Shown: positions 14,271 through 21,008 of the stretch, piece after piece | How positions within the stretch are numbered: the first letter of the stretch is position 1 | Layout: each line of letters opens with the position of its first letter | Assembly: GCA_026713505.1 (NCBI GenBank) | Contig: JAPOOH010000278.1 | Span: forward strand, 1 to 21,530 | Source: Chloroflexota bacterium | Lineage (GTDB): Bacteria; Chloroflexota; Dehalococcoidia; Lucifugimonadales; Australimonadaceae | Direction of reading: 5' to 3' | Length of the DNA stretch: 21,530 nt | Made by a program: the position numbers and the translations under genes | Notes under the pieces: generated by a model | What the model was told of the DNA's origin: nothing | Database searches by the model: none | The model's input: the letters and a program-made list of their open reading frames with translations, nothing else

Positions 14271-15284
14271 CTACAGGCTCAGCACGCTCTCCGCGAACAG
14301 GTTCTCTACCCTCGGCTTCTCCGTGATGAGCTGCTGCTCGAACAGAAAGTCGATGACGGTCGTGAGCATGGGCCGGTTGGCCTCCACCCCGTAGGCGAAC
14401 GGGTCGCCGTCCAGCAGCTTTCGGGTCTGCGCCATGTACTCCCTGCCGAACACCATGAAGGAGGGGATGCGCTCACTGAGCGTCTCCTCCGCGCGCCGCT
14501 TCGCTCGCACGAAAGCGTCGTACAGGTTGAACGCCGCCCACGGGTACTGGTCGTAGGTGGACCTCCGTATGGTGTACATCTGGGTCGCCGGGATGAAGCC
14601 GTACTTCTCGTAGAAACGTGAGCCTTCTTCGATGAGGCTGGGGAAGAGGGGCTTCACCTTGCTCCAGTCGCCGCTCCCCCGGATGCGGGACGATCGGTCT
14701 ATCACGTTGCCCTGGGACCCTGCGCCCGCCCCCATGCCGGACACGGCGTCGATCTGGTTGCTCACGATCATGGAGGCGAGGCTCTCCGTCTCCGGGATGC
14801 GCGCGAACGAGATGCCCTCCGGAGGCTCGAAGCCCGTGACGCCGCCGTGGCTGAACTCCTCGCTCCTCTCCATGAACCAGTGGATGTCGTACTGGGACAC
14901 GCCGAAGTCGTGTTCGAGCACGCCCCGCAGCCACACAGACGCGGTCATCTGGTATTCCGGGACCCCGACGCGCTTGCCCTTCAGGTCGGCCGGGACGCTG
15001 ATGCCGGCGTCCGCGTGATGCCGGAGCTCGGCGTGCATGAAGCGCCGCGACGCGAACACCGGCAGCGCCACCGCGTCGTACCCCCTGCTCCTCGCGATGA
15101 TGTACGACGCCACGGACAGGGACGAAACGTCGAACTCGTTGAAGGTGAGCTGGCGCCAGTACCCGGTCGAACCGTCGGCGCGCGTCGCCGCGAGCTCTAT
15201 CCCCTCCGGCTTTACGTCCCCTTCGAACAGCGGGTTGACGATGTCCGCGGGGCTGCCGATCAGGCTCATCTGTATGTCCGGCAT
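14271..15284 (-). CDS. 4,5-dihydroxyphthalate decarboxylase-like / NMT1-like periplasmic-binding-fold protein
   Basis: The 337-residue protein has the family's block pattern: an N-terminal PLFEGDVKPEGIEL, then FDVSSLSVASYIIARSRG, ALPVFASRRFMH, and LKGKRVGVPEYQMTASVWLRG, followed by IDA(V) and a C-terminal helical part (FMVFGREYMAQTRKLLDGDPF). This is the Pht5 / 4,5-dihydroxyphthalate decarboxylase group, which shares the fold of type 2 solute-binding proteins. ATG 15284 is chosen because AGGAGG lies 7 nt upstream; longer readings add Cys/Arg-rich noise. No signal peptide is seen, which favours a cytoplasmic enzyme over a transporter subunit. It follows the oxidoreductase gene by 37 nt in an apparent operon. 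The true substrate is uncertain. Confidence 0.8.
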   Translation of the reverse strand: MPDIQMSLIGSPADIVNPLFEGDVKPEGIELAATRADGSTGYWRQLTFNEFDVSSLSVASYIIARSRGYDAVALPVFASRRFMHAELRHHADAGISVPADLKGKRVGVPEYQMTASVWLRGVLEHDFGVSQYDIHWFMERSEEFSHGGVTGFEPPEGISFARIPETESLASMIVSNQIDAVSGMGAGAGSQGNVIDRSSRIRGSGDWSKVKPLFPSLIEEGSRFYEKYGFIPATQMYTIRRSTYDQYPWAAFNLYDAFVRAKRRAEETLSERIPSFMVFGREYMAQTRKLLDGDPFAYGVEANRPMLTTVIDFLFEQQLITEKPRVENLFAESVLSL

Positions 15285-15321
15285 GGAAGCGCCTCCTCTC
15301 TGCGGTTCAAACGCTCCGTCG

Positions 15322-16563
15322 CTAGTGAGCGAGGTCCGGCGGCACCGGCACCTGGTGCGACAACACAACTTCCCGTCTTTCGCGGGCCGATTGCATGAGC
15401 CCCAGCTGGACCTCCAGCGTGGCCATGCCCCAACGCCCGTCGTGGAAGATCGGTTCGCCCAGAACGATGCCGTTGTACGCTTCGGCGACCGTCGGGTCGC
15501 CGCCGCCCTGCTGCACGATGATCGGCTCCTCCCGGAGGCCGTCGTCGTTGTAGACGTAGATGCCGTTCGGTGACTGCCGCAGCAGTCCTCGCTCGCAGGT
15601 CACGAGAAGCAACCCGAGGTCGCCCTGGAAGTGCTGCCGGGGAGGTCCTGACCGTGCCCCGCCTTCCAGCGCAGGGCGTTGCCCCTGCATGCTCGCCAGT
15701 CGCATCTCGTCTTTTGCCTGGGCCTGGTCCCAAGTGCCGGTGTTGATGCCTTTCCTGGTTCTGGCGCGGTCAGCCGCGCGTTCGCCGGCTTCCATCTCCC
15801 ACGGCAGCAGCTCAGCCGCGAGGAAATAGCCGTACGCGTTGTAGACGATGGTCGCAGGCTTCCCGTCCTCGAATTCCAGGTAGGCCGAGTAGTACCCCGG
15901 CGCGCCCATGCGGCCCTCCATCCACGTGCCCGTCGTGCCGCGCACGCTCCGGACGAGACCCCCGCCCAGGAATCGCAGCGAGTCGATCTGGTGCGGGGCT
16001 TGCCTGAACGCGACGCCGCCGCCACGCTCCACGTCGACCTCCTCCGGCATACGCGGGCGCAGCATCCACTCCGAGAACGACATCACGTTCAGCGCCTTGA
16101 TCGCGCCCACCTCGCCGGAGCGGACCACGCGCCACATCGTCTGAACGGGCGGGTCGAACGCGCGCGTATGCCCGGAGAGCAGTTTGACGCCGTGCTTCTC
16201 AGCCGCGTCGACCATGAGCGACGCTTCCTCCAGCGACAGGGCCATCGGCTTCTCGACGACTACGTGCTTGCCGTGCTCGGCGGCGAGCACCGTGTGCGGG
16301 CAGTGGAAGTGGTTCGGCGTCGCGATCCACACCGCGTCGACATCGGGGTCCTCGCACAGCTCCTCGACGCTCTCATACGCCTTGCCCCCGAAGTCGCGCA
16401 TGAAGGCCTCGCGGGCTTCCGGCCGCAAGTCGGCCGCAGCTACGACCTTTGCGTTGGGCTCGTTGCGCATCATGTGCAGCACACCGCCGCCCGCATTGCC
16501 TATACCGATGACGCCGAAACGCAGCGCCGACTGTCCGTTCGAGGAAGGGTCGGGCGTGGTCAA
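15322..16563 (-). CDS. Gfo/Idh/MocA family oxidoreductase
   Basis: This is a 413-residue NAD(P)-dependent dehydrogenase. The N-terminal Rossmann fold shows GVIGIGNAGG (17-26) and AADLRPE; IATPNHFH and VVVEKPMALS carry the family's EKP motif (104-106, Lys105). The C-terminal substrate domain has APHQIDSLRFLGG with His191 and Asp194. The likely start is TTG 16563, preceded by AAAGGAGG at 7 nt. Family members oxidise sugars, inositols or, in Pht4, a phthalate dihydrodiol. The next gene resembles Pht5, so a pht4/pht5-like pair is possible. No dioxygenase is present nearby, so aromatic degradation is not shown. Confidence 0.9.
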   Translation of the reverse strand: MTTPDPSSNGQSALRFGVIGIGNAGGGVLHMMRNEPNAKVVAAADLRPEAREAFMRDFGGKAYESVEELCEDPDVDAVWIATPNHFHCPHTVLAAEHGKHVVVEKPMALSLEEASLMVDAAEKHGVKLLSGHTRAFDPPVQTMWRVVRSGEVGAIKALNVMSFSEWMLRPRMPEEVDVERGGGVAFRQAPHQIDSLRFLGGGLVRSVRGTTGTWMEGRMGAPGYYSAYLEFEDGKPATIVYNAYGYFLAAELLPWEMEAGERAADRARTRKGINTGTWDQAQAKDEMRLASMQGQRPALEGGARSGPPRQHFQGDLGLLLVTCERGLLRQSPNGIYVYNDDGLREEPIIVQQGGGDPTVAEAYNGIVLGEPIFHDGRWGMATLEVQLGLMQSARERREVVLSHQVPVPPDLAH

Positions 16564-16687
16564 GATGGCGCCTCCTTTCGTTCACGGGCCTTACCGCACA
16601 ACGGCGGGGCCGTCCGGCGGAGCAGGCACAGGTTAGGCTGCGGAGCGCTCGTTCACAACCACGGCTCCCACCGGAGGCTGCGGCGGC

Positions 16688-18202
16688 TCAGTTGTCGAGG
16701 GAGTTGAGGTCGAGGAGCTGACGGCGCAGCCAGTCAGTTATGTCCTCGCGCTCGATGCCCGTCCGCAGCACGTCGGCCCTGCGCTTGCGCTCCTCCGGGG
16801 ACATGGAGAGCGCCTCTTCCAGCGCGCGGGCCAGGCCTTCGATGTCAGCGGGAGCGACGGGCAACGCGCCGACGCGAAGCTGCTCGTACGCGCCCGCGGA
16901 CTCCGAGAGGATGAGGACGCCATCCTTGCGATTGACGATGGGGCCTTCCTTGGCAACCAGATTCATGCCGTCTATCACCGCGTTGACGAGCAGCACGTCG
17001 TACAGGCGCATGCCCGCCATGGCCTGTGTGTAGTTGTTCTCGTAAAAGACCTGGATGGGCGTCCAGTCGTCCCTGCCGAACCGCTCGTTGATCCGCCTGA
17101 TGATGGCGTCCACTTCCTCCGTGTAGCGCTGGTACTGGCGGATGTGCGTGCGGGAGGGTACGAGGAACGCGAGGAAGCGCACCTGGCCCCGCAGGTCGGG
17201 GCGTCTGTCCAGCAACGTCTCATAAGCCGCGAAGCCGCGGACGATATTCTTGCTGGGCTCGGCACGGTCGACGCGGACGATGGTCTGCTTCCCGAGGAGC
17301 GGCGTCAGCCGCTGCTCGTACTCGTCTGCGCGAGCGGAGTTGGCGATCTCGCGCACCTCGTCCACGTCTATGGAGATGGGGTAGCAGCGGGCGAGCGTGG
17401 TGCGTCCCCGGTAGTGTATGCAGGACTGCCCGTAGTCCACGACGGCGTCTTCGAGGAACGCGTCGCAACTGCCCAGGAAGGAGCGCACGTCGCGCGGCGC
17501 CTGGAAGCCGACGATGTCGGCCTGGCAGAGGCTGTCGCAGATGGCCGTGCGGATCATTGCGGGGAGAAGCTCCCAGTAGCTTGCCGTTGGCCACGGGATG
17601 TGAACGAACTCGTGAATGCGGGCGTGGGGCAGCTGCTCCCGCACCATGCCGGGCACCAGGTAGAGCTGGTAGTCGTGCACCATCACCAGCGGGCGGGCGT
17701 CGGTCTGGGCCGCTTCCTCCACTACGGCGTCGGCGAACTCCCGGTTGACGTGGACGTAGCCGTGCTCCCATGCGTCGTACACCGCGGCGTCCACGCGCGG
17801 CGTGTACGGAGAGCTCCACATGTAGTGCTGGATGAACCAGAGGAGCGGGTTGCAGATGATGTTGTAGTGCTTGTGGTACGCGCGGCGCGGTGTATTGACG
17901 AACCGCACGGAGACGCGCTGGCCCGGCAGCGGAGAGGGCACCGCCCTGCCCTCGTTCGCGCGTGCCGCGCGGCGGTCGCCGTCGCTCATGGCGGAGGCGA
18001 TCCAGGTGAAGTCGACGTGGTTCGTGAGGCCGCTGAGCGCGGTGACCACGCCGCCGCTGCCCCGTCGCGCCTGCAGCTCCCCTCCGGGTGCGGCGTGGTA
18101 CTCCATGGGGCCGCGGTTGGAGACCAGGATGAGGCGCTGGTCCTTGAGGAGATCGTCGACGAGGGTCTTGAGCGAGTTGTGGGCGTCCGTGGGGGTCTGC
18201 AC
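16688..18202 (-). CDS. otsA: Trehalose-6-phosphate synthase (GT20)
   Basis: OtsA joins UDP-glucose (or another NDP-glucose) and glucose 6-phosphate into trehalose 6-phosphate, which OtsB then dephosphorylates. The 504-residue protein shows the GT20 signatures: ILVSNRGP near the N-terminus, WFIQHYMW, HDYQLYLVP (176-184), HIPWP (201-205), Arg313 and Lys318 in RAEPSKN (nucleotide-sugar phosphate binding), and DVLLVNAVIDGMNLVAKE (about 402-419). GTG 18202 is the preferred start because GGAGGAGG lies 5 nt before it; an upstream GTG at 18226 has no such site. The length is normal. It leads an apparent three-gene minus-strand run with the oxidoreductase and decarboxylase-like genes, away from otsB. 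Confidence 0.94.
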   Translation of the reverse strand: MQTPTDAHNSLKTLVDDLLKDQRLILVSNRGPMEYHAAPGGELQARRGSGGVVTALSGLTNHVDFTWIASAMSDGDRRAARANEGRAVPSPLPGQRVSVRFVNTPRRAYHKHYNIICNPLLWFIQHYMWSSPYTPRVDAAVYDAWEHGYVHVNREFADAVVEEAAQTDARPLVMVHDYQLYLVPGMVREQLPHARIHEFVHIPWPTASYWELLPAMIRTAICDSLCQADIVGFQAPRDVRSFLGSCDAFLEDAVVDYGQSCIHYRGRTTLARCYPISIDVDEVREIANSARADEYEQRLTPLLGKQTIVRVDRAEPSKNIVRGFAAYETLLDRRPDLRGQVRFLAFLVPSRTHIRQYQRYTEEVDAIIRRINERFGRDDWTPIQVFYENNYTQAMAGMRLYDVLLVNAVIDGMNLVAKEGPIVNRKDGVLILSESAGAYEQLRVGALPVAPADIEGLARALEEALSMSPEERKRRADVLRTGIEREDITDWLRRQLLDLNSLDN

Positions 18203-18207
18203 CGGTG

Positions 18208-18215
18208 CCTCCTCC
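18208..18215 (-). promoter_or_regulatory. Ribosome-binding site deciding the otsA start
   Basis: GGAGGAGG on the minus strand lies 5 nt upstream of GTG 18202 and inside the reading frame opened by the upstream GTG 18226, which favours the shorter OtsA. Confidence 0.7.
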
Positions 18216-18534
18216 GCGCTCCACACGCGCCCGAATCACCGCCAGTTGCGCCGATGACTGCTGGAGGAAGGCGCACACGCCTCGCGGTCCGGGCGCACGC
18301 TCCGATGCAGAGGCGTCGTCCGGGCACGAGGACGCTACCATACGGTCGGAGGAGGGTCAAACGCGGGCGCGGCTGCGACGTACTCGCTTTGACGCTCAGC
18401 TCTCACGAGTGATACGATTTTATGAGTGTGCAAGATGCGCTCCCACGCCGTACAAGGCAAGCCGAACGGGGATAGCGCGCGCGGAGTAGGCGAACCGCCG
18501 CGCGCGTGATGCATCGCACGCAGGAGGTTGCCAC
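18216..18534. other. Divergent intergenic region between otsA and the thrC-like gene
   Basis: About 320 bp without a gene. It should hold promoters for both otsA (minus) and the plus-strand cluster. One plus-strand promoter candidate (18389-18418) and the thrC ribosome-binding site AGGAGG (18522-18527, 7 nt before the ATG) are visible. I see no riboswitch-like fold or T-box motif by eye. Confidence 0.6.
18389..18418 (+). promoter_or_regulatory. Candidate sigma-70-type promoter for the thrC-like cluster
   Basis: TTGACG (18389-18394, 5/6) and TACGAT (18413-18418, 4/6) are 18 bp apart, in an AT-richer patch. Transcription would start near 18425, leaving a leader of about 110 nt before the ATG at 18535. 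Confidence 0.45.
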
Positions 18535-19761
18535 ATGGTGCACGTCGCCGCTCTTCGCTGTAAGGAATGCTCCCGGGAATACCCCGTCGGCGCTTTCAAC
18601 GTCTGTGACTTCTGCTTCGGGCCGCTCGAAGTCGTCTACGACATGGAAGCCATCGGCGACATCGCCAGCAGGGAACGCATCATGTCCGGCCCGTACAGCC
18701 TCTGGCGCTATGCGGACTTTCTCCCGGCCGAGTACAACCCGCTCGTGGACATCAACGCGGGCTTCACTCCACTCATCCGCTCTCGCGGTCTTGCGGAGCG
18801 CCTCGGCCTCGAGGAACTGTGGATCAAGAACGACAGCGTCAACCCGTCGTACTCGTTCAAGGACCGGGTCGTTGCCGTCGCCACCGCCAAGGCACTGGAG
18901 CTCGGCTTCGAGACGCTCGCCTGCGCCTCCACCGGCAACCTCGCCTGTTCGGTGGCCGCTCACGCGGCGCGGGCCGGAATGACGGCATACGTCTTCATCC
19001 CGTCCGACCTCGAGGCAGGCAAGGTGCTCGGCGCCGCCATCTACAACCCCACCATGATCGCGGTCAACGGCAGCTACGACGACGTCAACCGCCTCTGCAG
19101 CGAGTTGGCAGACCAGTACCAGTGGGCATTCGTGAACATCAACGTCCGTCCCTTCTATGCCGACGGCAGCAAGACGCTCGGCTACGAGGTCGCGGAGCAG
19201 CTGGGCTGGCGCGCCCCCGCGCACGCCATCGCGCCGTCGGCATCGGGCGCGATGTTCACCAAGATCTACCAGGGGCTGAAGGAGTTCGAGCAGACCGGCA
19301 TCATCGACAATGTGGAGACGCGGATGCACTGCGCACAGGCGCGCGGATGCTCGCCCATCGCCACCGCCTATGAGGAAGGGCGCTTCGTGATCCGCCCCGT
19401 CAAGCCGGCCACCATCGCCAAGTCGCTCGGCATCGGCAACCCGGCGGACGGCTACTACGCGCTCAAGACGATAGAGGCGTCCGGCGGCTCCGCGGTCATC
19501 GCGGAGGAGCACGAAGTGGCGGAGGGCATCAAGCTGCTCGCGCAGACGGAGGGCATCTTCACGGAGGGCGCCGGCGGCGTCGCCATCGCGGGACTGAAGC
19601 GCCTCGTGGAACGCGGCGAGATCCAGCCGGACGAGCCGACCGTCGTCTACATCACCGGCAACGGGCTCAAGACTACCGAGATCGTGAGCGACGTGGTGCA
19701 CCCCATCCTCATCGAGGGCACGGTCTCCGCATTCGAGCAGCACGTGGGAGTGAAAGCCTGA
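18535..19761 (+). CDS. thrC: Threonine synthase-like PLP enzyme
   Basis: Threonine synthase converts O-phosphohomoserine to threonine with PLP. The 408-residue protein starts with a zinc-ribbon-like segment (Cys9, Cys12, Cys24, Cys27), as in many bacterial and archaeal threonine synthases. It then has the PLP-lysine motif NPSYSFKDR (Lys109), the phosphate loop ACASTGNLACSVAAHA, and a late GAGGVAIAGLK block. The start is fixed by AGGAGG at 7 nt. A NIL-domain gene and a sulfur-carrier gene follow at once, so an alternative is a fold-type II sulfhydrylase that accepts sulfur from the carrier protein and makes cysteine or homocysteine. Sequence motifs favour threonine synthase; context keeps the alternative open. 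Confidence 0.85.
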   Translation: MVHVAALRCKECSREYPVGAFNVCDFCFGPLEVVYDMEAIGDIASRERIMSGPYSLWRYADFLPAEYNPLVDINAGFTPLIRSRGLAERLGLEELWIKNDSVNPSYSFKDRVVAVATAKALELGFETLACASTGNLACSVAAHAARAGMTAYVFIPSDLEAGKVLGAAIYNPTMIAVNGSYDDVNRLCSELADQYQWAFVNINVRPFYADGSKTLGYEVAEQLGWRAPAHAIAPSASGAMFTKIYQGLKEFEQTGIIDNVETRMHCAQARGCSPIATAYEEGRFVIRPVKPATIAKSLGIGNPADGYYALKTIEASGGSAVIAEEHEVAEGIKLLAQTEGIFTEGAGGVAIAGLKRLVERGEIQPDEPTVVYITGNGLKTTEIVSDVVHPILIEGTVSAFEQHVGVKA

Positions 19762-19766
19762 ACGCG

Positions 19767-20015
19767 ATGGCGACAACGATGCAACGGGTGCGCTTCACAT
19801 TCCTTGACCATATGATCAAGCAGCCCGTCATCTACCGGATGGGACACGACTTCAACGTGGTCACGAACATCCGCCGCGCCGACGTGCAGGAAGGCGTGGG
19901 GTGGGTGATCCTCGAGGTCGAGGGAGAGTTGGAAGAGATCGAGCGCAGCCTGGAATGGGTCCGCTCGCTTGGCGTCAGGGTCGACCCTGCGCTGGGAGAC
20001 CTGATAGAACCGTAA
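19767..20015 (+). CDS. NIL-domain protein
   Basis: This 82-residue cytoplasmic protein is essentially a single NIL domain, a small ACT-like ferredoxin fold. The pattern is RVRFTF, then PVIYRMGHDFNVVTNIRRADVQE, then GWVILEVEGELEEIERSLEWVRSLGV. NIL domains occur at the C-terminus of methionine-importer ATPases (MetN) and in proteins tied to sulfur amino-acid synthesis, where they act as ligand-binding or regulatory modules. It lies 5 nt after the thrC-like stop, with a weak ribosome-binding site, so translation is probably coupled. ATG 19779 is an alternative start. Its position between a PLP enzyme and a sulfur carrier suggests a role in amino-acid or sulfur control. Confidence 0.82.
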   Translation: MATTMQRVRFTFLDHMIKQPVIYRMGHDFNVVTNIRRADVQEGVGWVILEVEGELEEIERSLEWVRSLGVRVDPALGDLIEP

Positions 20016-20036
20016 CCGCGGAGGAACGAGAGCAGA

Positions 20037-20312
20037 ATGAGCGTAACCGTGCGTATACCCGGCCCGCTGCGGCGGATCACCGACGGAGTCGACAAGACAG
20101 CCGTTACCGCCGAAACCCTTGGCGGCGTCATCGCAGAGTTGGAAGCGCAGTACCCCGGCATCCAGGAGCGCATCCTGGACGAGAACGGCGCGCTGCGCTA
20201 CTTCGTCAACCTCTACCTGAACAACGAGGACGTGCGCTTCCTGGAAGGATTGAGCACTCCTGTAAAGGCCGGCGACGAGGTCAGCATCGTCCCTGCGGTC
20301 GCGGGAGGATAG
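20037..20312 (+). CDS. MoaD/ThiS family sulfur-carrier protein
   Basis: The 91-residue ubiquitin-like protein has the family's beta-grasp pattern and ends in Gly-Gly (VPAVAGG). The C-terminal glycine would be adenylated and turned into a thiocarboxylate to donate sulfur. YFVNLYLNNEDVRFLEGLSTPVKAGDEVSIVPAVAGG is split here only to name its parts: a middle strand with N-E-D-V-R-F, the G-D-E-V turn, and the tail. GAGGAACGAGAG upstream gives the ribosome-binding site. It could serve molybdopterin synthesis (MoaD), but the neighbours favour a CysO-like role in cysteine or homocysteine synthesis. The activating E1-like enzyme and a Mec-type protease are not in the window. Confidence 0.87.
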   Translation: MSVTVRIPGPLRRITDGVDKTAVTAETLGGVIAELEAQYPGIQERILDENGALRYFVNLYLNNEDVRFLEGLSTPVKAGDEVSIVPAVAGG

Positions 20313-20318
20313 GTCCCG

Positions 20319-20984
20319 ATGCGCAGCCCGAGGAACAAGGACGAGTACTCCGAGCGGGAACTCGCCGAGATCGAAGAACTGAACAGCCTTACGGAGGAGC
20401 ACCGCTCCTTCTTCCAGAGCCCGTGGTGGCAGCGCGTCGCCATCGGATTCTCGATCCTCATCGTCCTCTCGCTGCTGCTGCCCCTCTTCGTCTCATGCAA
20501 CGGTGGCTCGGAACCGGCGGCGGGCAGCACCACCCCCAAGCCGGACTTCGAACTCGCCGACGCGCACGGCGGTCTGGTCAGCCTCTCCGACACCCTGGAT
20601 AAGAATGACGCCGTTGTCCTCGTCTTTTATCGGGGCAACTTCTGAGGGATCTGCATCAACCAACTCGGCGAGTTGGAACTGGCCTACGAAGAGATGCGAG
20701 CCCTCGGCGCTGAACTGATCGCCCTGAGCACGGACGACATACCCCGCGCCCAGAACATGCAGCAGCGCACCAGCGCAAGCTACCCCGTGCTGGCTGACCC
20801 GGACCAAGCAGTCGCCCGGGCGTACGGCGTGTTCGACCTGCTCGGCGACGGCGTGGCCGCCCCCGCAACCATCATCATGACCTCGGACCGGGTCGTCATC
20901 GAGCACGTCGGCCAGGACATCAGCGACCGGCCCTCCCCCGCCGCCATCCTCCACGAGCTTCGCCAGCTCAAGGCCGGGAGCTAG
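20319..20984 (+). CDS. Membrane-anchored peroxiredoxin-like candidate selenoprotein (UGA = Sec109)
   Basis: Read with the TGA at 20643-20645 as selenocysteine, the frame is one continuous 221-residue protein. Residues 1-36 are charged and cytoplasmic, 38-58 form a transmembrane helix, and Cys60 follows in a VSCNGG segment. An AhpC/TSA (thioredoxin-fold) domain runs from about 73: PDFELAD, VVLVFYRGNF, U109-G-I-C112, INQLGELELAYEEM, ALSTDD, YPVLADPDQAVARAYGVF and a cis-Pro-like APATIIM. In homologous proteins 'FYRG-W-C-x-x-C' has Cys where the TGA is, so U is the peroxidatic residue with Cys112 as likely resolving partner. The flanks match the family without any frame shift. GGGAGG precedes the start ATG and overlaps the moaD-like stop. 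A SECIS-like hairpin follows the TGA. It probably reduces peroxides or thiols at the membrane. The alternative is a Cys-to-stop nonsense mutation. Confidence 0.82.
20646..20682 (+). promoter_or_regulatory. Bacterial SECIS-like hairpin downstream of the in-frame UGA
   Basis: CCAACTC (20660-20666) and GAGTTGG (20670-20676) form a perfect 7-bp stem around the loop GGC (20667-20669). The loop starts 21 nt after the UGA and opens with G. The general bacterial SECIS model asks for a stem-loop just after the UGA, a loop about 16-37 nt away and a G in the first loop positions. The helix would recruit SelB with Sec-tRNA. It lies in coding sequence, as expected in bacteria. Confidence 0.7.
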
Positions 20985-21008
20985 ACTCGGCGCAGCGAGC
21001 CAGGCGAC

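Noticed and set aside
14248..14276. Inverted repeat GTAGC/GCTAC between convergent genes as a terminator
   Set aside because: Only 5 bp with a large loop and no T-run; too weak to call.
17144..18412. A 422-codon plus-strand frame
   Set aside because: Antisense shadow of otsA; long only because of high GC at third codon positions.
18403..19776. A 457-codon minus-strand frame
   Set aside because: Antisense shadow of the threonine-synthase-like gene, with no recognisable motif.
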